NCBI RefSeq assembly: GCF_009301415.1 | Contig: NZ_CP045072.1 | Span: 1,727,001-1,791,000 of the forward strand | Direction: 5' to 3' | Length of the DNA: 64,000 bases | From: Paracoccus kondratievae | GTDB lineage: Bacteria > Pseudomonadota > Alphaproteobacteria > Rhodobacterales > Rhodobacteraceae | Part shown: one piece after another, positions 36,366 through 44,286 of the stretch | Layout: each line of letters starts with the position of its first letter | Position numbering within the stretch: the stretch's first letter is position 1 | Translations under genes and position numbers: made by a program | The notes under the pieces: generated by a model | The model's input: the letters and a program-made list of their open reading frames with translations, nothing else | Told to the model about the DNA's origin: nothing | Databases searched by the model: none

Positions 36366-37277
36366 TCAGTTCTTCAGCACCAGACAGCGCCCACCAAGGC
36401 CGCGCAGGCGGGTGCAAAAAGCATAGGCCTCGGATTTGGAGGAATAGCCGATCTGCGCCGTGTACACCTTGCGCGGCCCACCCGAAATGCGGCGCAGCAC
36501 ATAGCTGACCCGCTTGCCGCCAAGAATCGGGCGCAGTTGCCGGTTCAGACGCGCAACCTGATTGCTGACCCCCGCGCGGCTTGGGTGGGTGGCAACGATC
36601 ACACCCCACGGCCAGGGATGATCGGGGGTCTGGAACTCGCGTAGCTTGCGCTTGCCGGCCAGATCTATGCAGGCCTGACGAAAGGGCCGCTCTTTATCCA
36701 GCCGCACGTCCAGCTTTTCAGGTGGGTTCTCGCGCCAGGCCGTGGCCGTCTGGCCGGTGATCGCCTGAACGTAATCCTGCGTCTCCCACGGCAGGTTACC
36801 GCCTTGGGCAACGAAACGCGCCGCCCGGTTCTCGCCGCCGTTATAGGCAACAGCGGCCAGACCGACATTGCCGAAACTGGTGGTCAAGCTGGCCAGATAA
36901 CGGGCTGAGGCCTCGATAGCCTTGGCCGGGTTAAAGGGATCGTCAAGCCCAACCATATCGGCCGTGCCAGGCATGAACTGCGCAATTCCCATGGCGCCGA
37001 CCGGGCTGATCGCGCCATGCTCGAACAGGCTTTCCTTCCACAGCAGGCGCGCAAAGAAATGCGGATCCAGCCCGTTCTTGCCCGCCTCACGCTCGATAGC
37101 GGCGCAAACATCAGGGACATAGCTTGCCAGCGAAATGCAGGACTTCCCGTCATTGGTGCAGCGCAGCTTTTCAGACAGGCGCGGCGCAGGCAGACCCAGA
37201 ATCGCATCCACCGCCTCATAAGCTGGGGCGGCGGTCGCGGTCAGAACAGTGGCAAGGGCCAGGATCAGGCGGCGCAT
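36366..37277 (-). CDS. lytic murein transglycosylase with SPOR-like C-terminus
   Basis: A 303-residue exported enzyme that would cleave peptidoglycan glycan strands. A short signal peptide (MRRLILALATVLTATAAPAYE) precedes a SLT domain, with catalytic Glu in ARLLWKESLFEHGAISPVGA (~87), MGIAQFMPGTA and GLAAVAYNGGENRA. Residues ~225-303 look SPOR-like (PWPWGVIVATHPSR, KVYTAQIGYSSKSEAYAFC, GGRCLVLKN), which would direct it to denuded glycan at the septum. It is upstream of, and convergent with, the binding-protein gene. Confidence 0.88.
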   Translation of the reverse strand: MRRLILALATVLTATAAPAYEAVDAILGLPAPRLSEKLRCTNDGKSCISLASYVPDVCAAIEREAGKNGLDPHFFARLLWKESLFEHGAISPVGAMGIAQFMPGTADMVGLDDPFNPAKAIEASARYLASLTTSFGNVGLAAVAYNGGENRAARFVAQGGNLPWETQDYVQAITGQTATAWRENPPEKLDVRLDKERPFRQACIDLAGKRKLREFQTPDHPWPWGVIVATHPSRAGVSNQVARLNRQLRPILGGKRVSYVLRRISGGPRKVYTAQIGYSSKSEAYAFCTRLRGLGGRCLVLKN

Positions 37278-37346
37278 AGGGGTCTCGGACAGATCAGGCT
37301 TGGCCCAGATAGCAATCCGGGCACGGGTTGAAAACCGTGCCTGCGC

Positions 37347-37772
37347 TCATCCGTCAACCTTCTTGTCGGCCTTTGGCTTGTCTGCGGCTTTCGCGGGGGC
37401 CTTTTCCTTGGCTGAAGTATCAGCGGCAGATGCGGCGGATTTCGCCGACTTGCGCGCAGCCTTGTCAGACTCTTTGGCGGTTTTCTTTTCGGCTTGCTTG
37501 ATGAGCCGGCGTTCGGCCTTATCGGTCCCCTGCCCAGCCTCATCACCCTGCTCGGCCTTGCGGCGACGCTTTTCGGTCGAGGCATTGGAGGTCGCCAGCA
37601 GCAAAGCCTTGCGCAGCGCCTCGCTTTCATCGCGCATCCGGCGCAGGTCGCGGTGCAGCCTGTTCAGCGCAGCCTTGTCCAACTGGCGCAGGGCCGCTGG
37701 TTCGGTCCGGGCAACAAGCCCATCCAGATCACTCAGGACATCTGCCAAGGTCGGTTCGGCGGGGGTAACCAT
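37347..37772 (-). CDS. uncharacterised protein with Lys/Ala-rich, histone H1-like tail
   Basis: A 141-residue protein I do not recognise. Residues 1-65 are helical and acidic/neutral (LADVLSDLDGLVARTEPAALRQL, then LNRLHRDLRRMRDESEALRKAL). Residues ~68-141 are almost only Lys, Ala, Glu, Asp and Ser with AKEKAPAKAADKPKADKKVDG at the end. This composition resembles bacterial H1-like nucleic-acid-binding tails, but low complexity alone proves nothing. A GGAG site lies nine bases before the ATG. It is on the same strand as its neighbours on both sides, ~70 bp upstream of the transglycosylase gene. Confidence 0.7.
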   Translation of the reverse strand: MVTPAEPTLADVLSDLDGLVARTEPAALRQLDKAALNRLHRDLRRMRDESEALRKALLLATSNASTEKRRRKAEQGDEAGQGTDKAERRLIKQAEKKTAKESDKAARKSAKSAASAADTSAKEKAPAKAADKPKADKKVDG

Positions 37773-37844
37773 GAAAATCGCTCCGTTTCAGGCAATTGAT
37801 GGCCAGAACCTGCCACGCCTCGTCGGCAGAGACCAGAAAAAGAA

Positions 37845-37870
37845 TGCCCCGGCCACGACGGGCCGGGGCA
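37845..37870 (-). terminator. rho-independent terminator of the L,D-transpeptidase gene
   Basis: Minus strand: TGCCCCGGCC, 6-base loop, GGCCGGGGCA, then TTCTTTTTC. It starts 26 bases after the stop codon at 37896. Confidence 0.85.
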
Positions 37871-37895
37871 GGATCAGTCCGAAAGGATCGGACGA

Positions 37896-38642
37896 TTATT
37901 GCGCAGGCTGGGCCGCCGCGGTCTGGACCTCGCCCGCCGGGGCAAGATAACCGTTCGGCAACTCGACCAGCGGGCCTTCCAGCGCAAGGCTTTCAGCGCG
38001 GGTGCGGACCTTGACGCGGGTCCCGTTCGGCACGTTTTCAAACAGGTCCATGATGTCCTGGTTGAACAGGCGGATGCAGCCTGCCGAAGTCGCCTTGCCG
38101 ATCGAGGACGGGTCCATCGTGCCGTGGATACGGTACATGGTGTCACGCCCGCCCTGATACAGATACAGCGCGCGCGACCCCAGCGGGTTGTCGACGCCGC
38201 CCGGCAGGCCACCCTTCAGCGGGCCGTAAAGCTCGGGCTGGGTGCGGACCATGTTCGCGGTGGGCGTCCAGCTGGGCCAGGCGTGCTTGCGCCCGATGGT
38301 GGCCGAACCCTGAAAGTTCTTACCGGCCTGACCGACGGCCACGCCGTAACGCATCGCCTCGCCGTTATCGAGCACGTAGTAAAGGAACCGCGCATAGGGA
38401 TCGACAACGATCGTCCCGGGCGCATCGGGGCCGTTATAGGGAACGCGCTGGCGCCGGTTCCGCTCGGTCAGGTAGGCGGGGCGGACGGCGTGAATCTCGA
38501 TCGGCTGGCCATTCGGGCCCGTATCGACCCGCGCACCATAAACGCCCTGATCAGCGGTGGGCGGCTGGGCCGGAGTCTGGGGGGTAGGCGCACAGGCGGC
38601 AAGGCCAAGACCCATCGCCAGAATGAGCGGTGCAAAGCGCAT
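37896..38642 (-). CDS. L,D-transpeptidase lipoprotein (YkuD domain)
   Basis: A 248-residue envelope protein. A lipobox LGLAACAP (Cys17) indicates lipidation. The YkuD domain spans ~65-215: IVVDPYARFLYYVLDNGEAMRYGVAVG, then catalytic motif YRIHGTM...SAGCIRLFNQDIMDLF with His and Cys present. It would form 3-3 peptidoglycan cross-links or anchor proteins to peptidoglycan. The ATG at 38642 gives the lipoprotein signal; the longer open frame to 38972 has no signal and runs through the promoter region. Confidence 0.92.
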   Translation of the reverse strand: MRFAPLILAMGLGLAACAPTPQTPAQPPTADQGVYGARVDTGPNGQPIEIHAVRPAYLTERNRRQRVPYNGPDAPGTIVVDPYARFLYYVLDNGEAMRYGVAVGQAGKNFQGSATIGRKHAWPSWTPTANMVRTQPELYGPLKGGLPGGVDNPLGSRALYLYQGGRDTMYRIHGTMDPSSIGKATSAGCIRLFNQDIMDLFENVPNGTRVKVRTRAESLALEGPLVELPNGYLAPAGEVQTAAAQPAQ

Positions 38643-38956
38643 CAATGTTTCCCTTCGTAACGCGCCGCGCCAATCCAGCGCGGTCGTGGCAGCTGTGACA
38701 TTGCGTCGGGCCGCGCGCCCTACCCGAGCAGAGGGCGGACACGGGGTATTTCTACCCACCGTATCAGACTGACCGCTTTGCCGCGTCAAGCCTCGGCAGG
38801 CCCGAACCACCGCAGTCGTTACCGAACTGTTGCCAAATCGCGCGATTCTCATCACCTGATCGTAGCAATTCACGCTGCAAGGGAACCCGCAGCCGCGGGG
38901 AAACGTTTCCCGCCACATCGGCCAAGAGCCGCAAATCGCGAAGGAGGCGCATTCAC
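38643..38956. other. 314-bp divergent intergenic region
   Basis: It lies between the L,D-transpeptidase gene (minus) and the glsB-like gene (plus). It holds no gene I can support. It should contain both promoters, a 14-base palindrome at 38898-38911 and an AAGGAGG ribosome-binding site at 38940-38946 for the glsB-like gene. Confidence 0.6.
38898..38911. promoter_or_regulatory. perfect palindrome, LacI-family operator-like
   Basis: GGGAAACGTTTCCC, a perfect 14-base palindrome with the central AAACGTTT core common to LacI/GalR-family operators. It lies 46 bases before the glsB-like start codon, a position that would overlap or follow its promoter. No LacI-type regulator is in the window. Confidence 0.45.
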
Positions 38957-39211
38957 ATGACCCTGTCCGCACTGCTTATCACCCTGATCATCGGCGCGAT
39001 TGCCGGCTGGCTTGCCGGTCTGATCGTCAAAGGCCATGGGCAGGGCCTGCTGATGAATATTGTTGTTGGTATCCTTGGCGCCGTAATCGCCGGCTGGCTG
39101 TTTCCGACCATCGGCCTTGGCACTTCGGGCTCAACCCTTGGCACAATTGTCTCGGCCACAATCGGCGCAGTCATCCTGCTGGTGGTGCTGCGGCTGATCA
39201 AAAGGGCCTGA
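38957..39211 (+). CDS. GlsB/YeaQ/YmgE family stress-response membrane protein
   Basis: An 84-residue protein with three hydrophobic segments and glycine zippers (IIGAIAGWLAGLIVKGHGQGLLMNIVVGILGA, GTIVSATIGAVILLVVLRLI), diagnostic of the transglycosylase-associated/GlsB family. Function is unknown, often stress-induced. It has a strong AAGGAGG site. It is monocistronic, ending at a perfect palindromic terminator. Confidence 0.93.
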   Translation: MTLSALLITLIIGAIAGWLAGLIVKGHGQGLLMNIVVGILGAVIAGWLFPTIGLGTSGSTLGTIVSATIGAVILLVVLRLIKRA

Positions 39212-39239
39212 CCTCAGAATCAACCCGGCCTCAGAACGA

Positions 39240-39267
39240 CGAAAGGGATCGTATACGATCCCTTTCG
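39240..39267. terminator. 28-base perfect palindrome, likely bidirectional terminator
   Basis: CGAAAGGGATCGTA followed directly by its reverse complement, then GTTTCC on the plus strand. It sits between convergent glsB-like and dadA genes, so it probably ends both transcripts. Confidence 0.75.
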
Positions 39268-39293
39268 TTTCCATTCTGGAAATTGCTGACGGA

Positions 39294-40595
39294 TCAGGCT
39301 TCGGCAGGCTGCAGCGTGGGTTGGCCCGCCGCACGACCGCCGCGCAGATAGCGCGCATAGCCCAGATCCTCGGCCGCGATGTCCGGTTTGCGCCCCGAGA
39401 TCAGGTCGGCAATCAGCCGCCCCGACCCCGCCGACATGGTCCAGCCCAGCGTGCCATGCCCGGTGTTGAGGTATAGGTTCGGGATCGGGGTCGCACCGAC
39501 AATCGGCGTCCCATCTGGCGTCATCGGTCGCAGCCCGGTCCAGAACAGCGCCTTATCGGTATCACCCGCCCCACCGAACAGCTCATTCACCGATTTCGCC
39601 AGCGTCTCTTTGCGGCGCGGGTTCAGGCTAAGGTCATAACCTGCGATCTCGGCCAGGCCACCAACGCGGATGCGGTCGCCAAGCCGGGTGATCGCAACCT
39701 TGTAAGTCTCGTCCATCACGGTCGAAACCGGAGCCCGGCTTTCATCGCTGATATCAATGGTCAGCGAATAACCCTTCAGCGGATAGATCGGCAGGCGCAG
39801 GCCCAGATGCCGCACCATCTGCGGCGAATGGGGACCCATGGCTAGCACATAGCGATCTGCGGTCAGGCGGCCTTTATCGGTGCGCACGGCGCTGATGCGG
39901 CCAACCCCGGCTTCGAGCGACTCGATATTGACGCCCCACATGAACTTGACGCCCGCCTCGGCCGCCATCTCGGCCAGCCGGTTGGTGAACAGGAAGCAAT
40001 CCCCCGTCTCATCCCCCGGCAGGCGCAGCCCGCCGACGATCTCATCAGCGGCCTTGGCCAGCCCCGGCTCGGCAGCAACGCAGCCTGCGCGGTCCAAAAG
40101 CTCAAAGGGAACCCCGTCGGCCTTGAGCACCTCGATATCCTTGCCCGCCGCATCCAGCTGCTGCTGTTTGCGAAAGACCTGCAACGTACCCTGAGTACGC
40201 TCATCATAACGGATGCCCGTCTCGGCCCGCAGCTCAACCAGGCAGTCGCGGCTATATTCGGCCAGCCGGACCATACGACTTTTGTTGATGGCATAGGCCG
40301 AAGAGGTGCAATTCGCCAGCATCCGCGCCATCCACGACAGGCGCTGCCAGTCCAGCCGGGGCTGAATAACCAGGGGCGCATGGCGCTGGAACATCCATTT
40401 CAGCGCCTTCAGCGGGATGCCCGGCGCGGCCCAGGGCGAGGAATAGCCCGGCGAAATCTCTCCCGCATTGGCAAAGCTGGTTTCCAGCGCCGGTCCCGGC
40501 TGCCGGTCGATCACGGTGACCTCATGACCTGCCTTGGCCAGATACCATGCCGAAGTGACCCCCAGCACGCCCGCCCCAAGAACGATGACCTTCAT
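39294..40595 (-). CDS. dadA: D-amino-acid dehydrogenase small subunit
   Basis: A 433-residue FAD enzyme oxidising D-amino acids (D-alanine in the classical pathway) to 2-oxo acids at the membrane. The FAD motif is [20 protein letters not shown]; then [54 protein letters not shown] and [20 protein letters not shown] are all DadA-like. Start at 40595 (MKVIVLG). No alr/dadX or Lrp-type regulator gene is adjacent, but AT-rich inverted repeats lie upstream. Confidence 0.93.
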   Translation of the reverse strand: MKVIVLGAGVLGVTSAWYLAKAGHEVTVIDRQPGPALETSFANAGEISPGYSSPWAAPGIPLKALKWMFQRHAPLVIQPRLDWQRLSWMARMLANCTSSAYAINKSRMVRLAEYSRDCLVELRAETGIRYDERTQGTLQVFRKQQQLDAAGKDIEVLKADGVPFELLDRAGCVAAEPGLAKAADEIVGGLRLPGDETGDCFLFTNRLAEMAAEAGVKFMWGVNIESLEAGVGRISAVRTDKGRLTADRYVLAMGPHSPQMVRHLGLRLPIYPLKGYSLTIDISDESRAPVSTVMDETYKVAITRLGDRIRVGGLAEIAGYDLSLNPRRKETLAKSVNELFGGAGDTDKALFWTGLRPMTPDGTPIVGATPIPNLYLNTGHGTLGWTMSAGSGRLIADLISGRKPDIAAEDLGYARYLRGGRAAGQPTLQPAEA

Positions 40596-40846
40596 CTTCG
40601 CGCACCCCCAAATCCGAGTTGGGCCAAGGATATCCAAGCGGATGGAAATGAAATCCCGATTCCATCACAAAATTACGGATAAACGACAATACTAATGCGT
40701 AATATGCGATTTCAATCGAAGATTATTCGATGATTTTCCGGAATCGCCGGACAATCGCGCCAGGACGGCAAGAATCGCCCGGGGCGGATTGCGACTGGCA
40801 CGACCTCTGCCTAAGGTTGGAGACGCCGTCCCAGGTTTTCAGGATC
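40596..40846. promoter_or_regulatory. AT-rich divergent promoter region with inverted repeats
   Basis: 251 bp between dadA (minus) and the MFS gene (plus). Bases 40650-40740 are much richer in A+T than the genes around them. They contain ATCGAA-GATTA-TTCGAT (40716-40732) and ATTACG (40672-40677) facing CGTAAT (40699-40704). Such AT-rich paired sites suit a Lrp/AsnC-type regulator, common for dadA, but this is inference. Confidence 0.45.
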
Positions 40847-42481
40847 ATGCCAGCCCCTGCCCGCAAGAGCCCCTTTGCCCCGTTCCGTCACCGCGATTTC
40901 CGGCTGCTCTGGTCGGCCACGCTGATTTCCAACTTTGGAGGGCTGGTTCAGGCGGTTGGTGCCGCCTGGATGATGACCCAGCTAACCGATTCGGCAACGC
41001 TGATCGCACTGGTGCAGGCGTCAAACACCCTGCCGATCATGCTGTTTGCGCTGCTTTCGGGGGCGCTTGCCGATATTTTTGACCGCCGCACTCTGCTTTT
41101 GGGGGCGCAGACGTTCATGGCGCTGGTCTCGGTCATGCTCGCGGTGCTGACATGGCAGGGTTGGATGACGCCGCTGATCCTTTTGTCCCTGACCTTTCTG
41201 ATCGGGGTCGGACAGGCGATCTATAACCCGCCGTGGCAGGCAAGCATGCAGGATCTGGTCCCGCGCGAAGACCTGCCGGCGGCGGTGTCGCTGAACTCGG
41301 TCGGCTTTAACCTGATGCGCAGCGTCGGCCCGGCAGTGGGCGGGATCATCACCGCCGCCTTTGGCGCGGCGGTTACCTTCGCGGTGAACGCGATCAGCTA
41401 TATGCCTTTGCTTGGCACGCTTTTGCGCTGGCATCCGGTCACCCCACCCCGTACCACAACGCCCGAGCCCTTTGTCGCGGCGGTGGGCGCGGGGCTGCGC
41501 TATGTGGCGCTGTCGCCCAATCTGGTGCGCGTGCTGTCGCGTGGGGCACTGTTCGGTTTTTCGGCCATCGTGATCATGGCGCTATTGCCGGTGGTCGCCA
41601 AACAGAACCCGGCCGGAGGTTCGCTGCTTTTTGGCCTGCTGCTTGGCTGTTTCGGACTGGGCGCGATCTGCGGGGCGCTGATCAACCCGCGTGTGCGCGA
41701 ACGGCTGGACAATGAAAATGTCATCCGGCTGGCCTTTGCCGCCTTTGGCGGCTCAGCCCTGCTGCTGGCGCTGACGGAAAGCACATGGCTGCATGTGCTG
41801 GCGATGCTGCCCGCGGGGGCAAGCTGGGTGCTGGCGCTGTCGCTTTTTAATGTGACGGTCCAGCTGTCGACGCCGCGCTGGGTGGTGGCACGGGCACTGG
41901 CGCTGTACCAGACGGCGGTCTTTGGCGGCATGGCAGCGGGCAGCTGGATCTGGGGCGCGGTCGCCAACAGCTATGACGTGAACACGGCACTGATTGCGGC
42001 CTCGGTCCCGCTGTTTCTGGGCGCAATTCTGGGGCATTGGCTGCGCATCCCTGAATTCGGCACGCTGGATCTGGACCCGGTAAACCGCTTTCGCGAACCT
42101 GAACTGGCCGTGGATCTACGCAGCCGTTCGGGCCCGATCATGGTCATGGTGGATTACGAGATTGACCAGAAAGACGTGCCCGAATTCCTGCGCCTGATGG
42201 CGCTGCGCCGCAATATCCGTCGCCGCGACGGGGCGCGGAACTGGGCACTGCTGCGCGATCTTGAACACCCCGAGCGCTGGACCGAAAGCTATCACATCGC
42301 CACCTGGGATGAATATATCCGCCACAACCTGCGCCGCACCAAAGCGGATTTCGAGACCTATCAGGACCTGCACAAACTGCACCGCGGCAGCGAGCCTCCG
42401 CTTGTCCACCGCATGATCGAGCGTCACACCGTCAGTCTGGACGACGATATGCCGCTGATCGGCAAGATCGAGGTACCCTGA
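40847..42481 (+). CDS. MFS_3 family transporter with C-terminal soluble domain
   Basis: A 544-residue major-facilitator protein of the EntS/MFS_3 (transmembrane secretion effector) group. FRHRDFRLLWSATLISNFGGLVQAVGAAWMM begins TM1; ALADIFDRRTLLLGAQ is the loop 2-3 motif; about 12 membrane segments reach residue ~405. Residues ~430-544 are an extra cytoplasmic domain (MVMVDYEIDQKDVPEFLRLM, RRRDGARNWALLRDL, ESYHIATWDEYIRH) resembling antibiotic-biosynthesis-monooxygenase-type ferredoxin folds found attached to this family. The substrate is unknown, possibly a siderophore or drug. The start is uncertain: AGGA is only two bases before the ATG at 40847, and the frame is open to 40730. Confidence 0.85.
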   Translation: MPAPARKSPFAPFRHRDFRLLWSATLISNFGGLVQAVGAAWMMTQLTDSATLIALVQASNTLPIMLFALLSGALADIFDRRTLLLGAQTFMALVSVMLAVLTWQGWMTPLILLSLTFLIGVGQAIYNPPWQASMQDLVPREDLPAAVSLNSVGFNLMRSVGPAVGGIITAAFGAAVTFAVNAISYMPLLGTLLRWHPVTPPRTTTPEPFVAAVGAGLRYVALSPNLVRVLSRGALFGFSAIVIMALLPVVAKQNPAGGSLLFGLLLGCFGLGAICGALINPRVRERLDNENVIRLAFAAFGGSALLLALTESTWLHVLAMLPAGASWVLALSLFNVTVQLSTPRWVVARALALYQTAVFGGMAAGSWIWGAVANSYDVNTALIAASVPLFLGAILGHWLRIPEFGTLDLDPVNRFREPELAVDLRSRSGPIMVMVDYEIDQKDVPEFLRLMALRRNIRRRDGARNWALLRDLEHPERWTESYHIATWDEYIRHNLRRTKADFETYQDLHKLHRGSEPPLVHRMIERHTVSLDDDMPLIGKIEVP

Positions 42482-42538
42482 GCGTATAGGTGAGTTTACC
42501 GGCTTTACCCAAGCCGCGCGCCGCACTAGCGTTTTCAC

Positions 42539-43477
42539 ATGCTGCGCTATCTGATCCGCCGCCTGATATCGCTTGGCCTGAGCCTGCTCGTGGCCTCGGC
42601 GCTGATTTTTTCGGTGGTCGCTTTGGTGCCCGGGGACCCCGCCAGCTTTATGCTGGGCACGGGCGCCCAGCCCGAAACGGTGGCCACGCTGCGCCAGCAG
42701 ATGGGCCTGGATCTGCCGCTGCCCCTGCGCTACCTGCACTGGCTCGGCGGTATTCTGGGCGGTGATCTGGGCCATAGCTTCACTTACAAGACCCCGGTCG
42801 CAGGGATGATCCTTGACCGGATGCAGGTCTCGCTGCCGCTGGCGCTGATGGCGCTGGCGCTATCGACGCTGATTGCCCTGCCCATCGGCATGTTCGCTGC
42901 CGGACGCCGCGGGCGGGTGGGCGATACGGTGGTGATGGGCGCGACACAGGTCGGGATCGCACTGCCCAATTTCTGGTTCGCCATGCTGTTGGTGCTGGTT
43001 TTTGCGGTGAACCTGCGCCTTTTGCCGGCTGGCGGTTTCCCGGGCTGGGATCATCCCGGTGCGGCGCTGAAATCGCTGATCCTGCCCGCTGTGGCGCTGG
43101 CCCTGCCGCAGGCCGCGATCCTTGCGCGGGTGCTGCGCTCGGCCCTGATCGAGACGCTGGGACAGGACTATATCCGCACTGCACGCGCCAAGGGGCTGAG
43201 CGCGGGTCGGGCCCTGCGCCGCCACGCGCTGCGCAATGCGCTGATTCCGGTACTGACCATCCTTGGCATGCAGTTTTCGTTCCTGCTGGCCGGAGCGATC
43301 ATCATCGAAAACGTCTTTTACCTGCCGGGGCTTGGCCGCCTGATCTTTCAGGCCATCACCCAGCGCGATCTGATCGTCGTGCAGGGCGCGGTGCTGGTGC
43401 TGGTCGCAGCTGTCATCCTTGTCAATTTTCTGGTCGATCTGTCCTACGCGGCCGTCGATCCGAGGCTGCGCAGATGA
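42539..43477 (+). CDS. peptide-type ABC transporter permease (DppB-like)
   Basis: A 312-residue inner-membrane permease, about six helices. MLRYLIRRLISLGLSLLVASALIF at the N-terminus, PGDPA motif, and the EAA-type loop DYIRTARAKGLSAGRALRRHALRNALIPV are DppB/OppB hallmarks. It starts 57 bp after the MFS gene and overlaps the next permease by four bases. Confidence 0.93.
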   Translation: MLRYLIRRLISLGLSLLVASALIFSVVALVPGDPASFMLGTGAQPETVATLRQQMGLDLPLPLRYLHWLGGILGGDLGHSFTYKTPVAGMILDRMQVSLPLALMALALSTLIALPIGMFAAGRRGRVGDTVVMGATQVGIALPNFWFAMLLVLVFAVNLRLLPAGGFPGWDHPGAALKSLILPAVALALPQAAILARVLRSALIETLGQDYIRTARAKGLSAGRALRRHALRNALIPVLTILGMQFSFLLAGAIIIENVFYLPGLGRLIFQAITQRDLIVVQGAVLVLVAAVILVNFLVDLSYAAVDPRLRR

Positions 43478-44286
43478 GGGTATCGCTGATCCTTGGGGCG
43501 CTGCTTTCGGGGCTGGCGCTGGTCGCGGCGGCGGTCTCATTCTTTTGGACGCCCGCGGATGTGACCCAGCTGGCAATTGCGCAAAAGCTGCTGCCACCCT
43601 CGGCCGAACACTGGTTTGGCACCGACCACTTTGGCCGCGACATGCTGTCGATGATCATGGTCGGTGCGCGCACCTCGATTGCTGTCGCGCTGGTGGCGGT
43701 GGGGATCGGTATGGGCTTTGGCGTGCCTTTGGGCCTTGTCGCCGCCGCCCGCAGCGGCAGTTGGCTGGACGAAACGATCATGCGCGGCAATGACCTTGTC
43801 TTTGCCTTTCCAAGCCTCGTCATCGCCATCCTTATCACCGCGGCGCTGGGGCCGTCGGCGACGAATGCGATCATCGCCATCGGGATATTCAACATCCCGG
43901 TCTTTGCCCGGGTCACGCGCGGGGCCGCCCTGCCGCTGTGGACGCTGGACTATGTCCGGGCAGCGCAGGTCGCGGGCAAGGGCCGCACGCGGATCAGCCT
44001 GCAACATATCCTGCCGAATGTCGCCAGCCTGCTGATCGTGCAGGGCACCATCCAGTTCAGCCTGGGCATCCTGGCCGAGGCAGGCCTGTCCTATGTCGGC
44101 CTTGGCGCGCAGCCTCCGACGCCAAGCTGGGGCCGGATGCTGGCCGAGGCCCAGACCATGGTCGCGCTGGCCCCGCATGTCGCCGTGATCCCCGGCCTTG
44201 CCATCGTGGTGACCGTACTGGGGCTGAACCTGCTTGGGGACGGGTTACGGGACGCTCTGGATCCCAGATTGCGCAGGTCGCCATGA
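43474..44286 (+). CDS. peptide-type ABC transporter permease (DppC-like)
   Basis: A 270-residue permease. HWFGTDHFGRDMLSMIMVGARTSIAVALVAVG is the DppC/OppC signature, and DYVRAAQVAGKGRTRISLQHILPNV is the ATPase-docking loop. It overlaps both neighbours by four bases, so the three transport genes are translationally coupled. Confidence 0.93.
   Translation: MRVSLILGALLSGLALVAAAVSFFWTPADVTQLAIAQKLLPPSAEHWFGTDHFGRDMLSMIMVGARTSIAVALVAVGIGMGFGVPLGLVAAARSGSWLDETIMRGNDLVFAFPSLVIAILITAALGPSATNAIIAIGIFNIPVFARVTRGAALPLWTLDYVRAAQVAGKGRTRISLQHILPNVASLLIVQGTIQFSLGILAEAGLSYVGLGAQPPTPSWGRMLAEAQTMVALAPHVAVIPGLAIVVTVLGLNLLGDGLRDALDPRLRRSP

Noticed and set aside
34690..36609. 639-codon open frame on the minus strand
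   Set aside because: Antisense to pcs and the family-5 binding protein, both strongly supported. No recognisable domain in the antisense frame.
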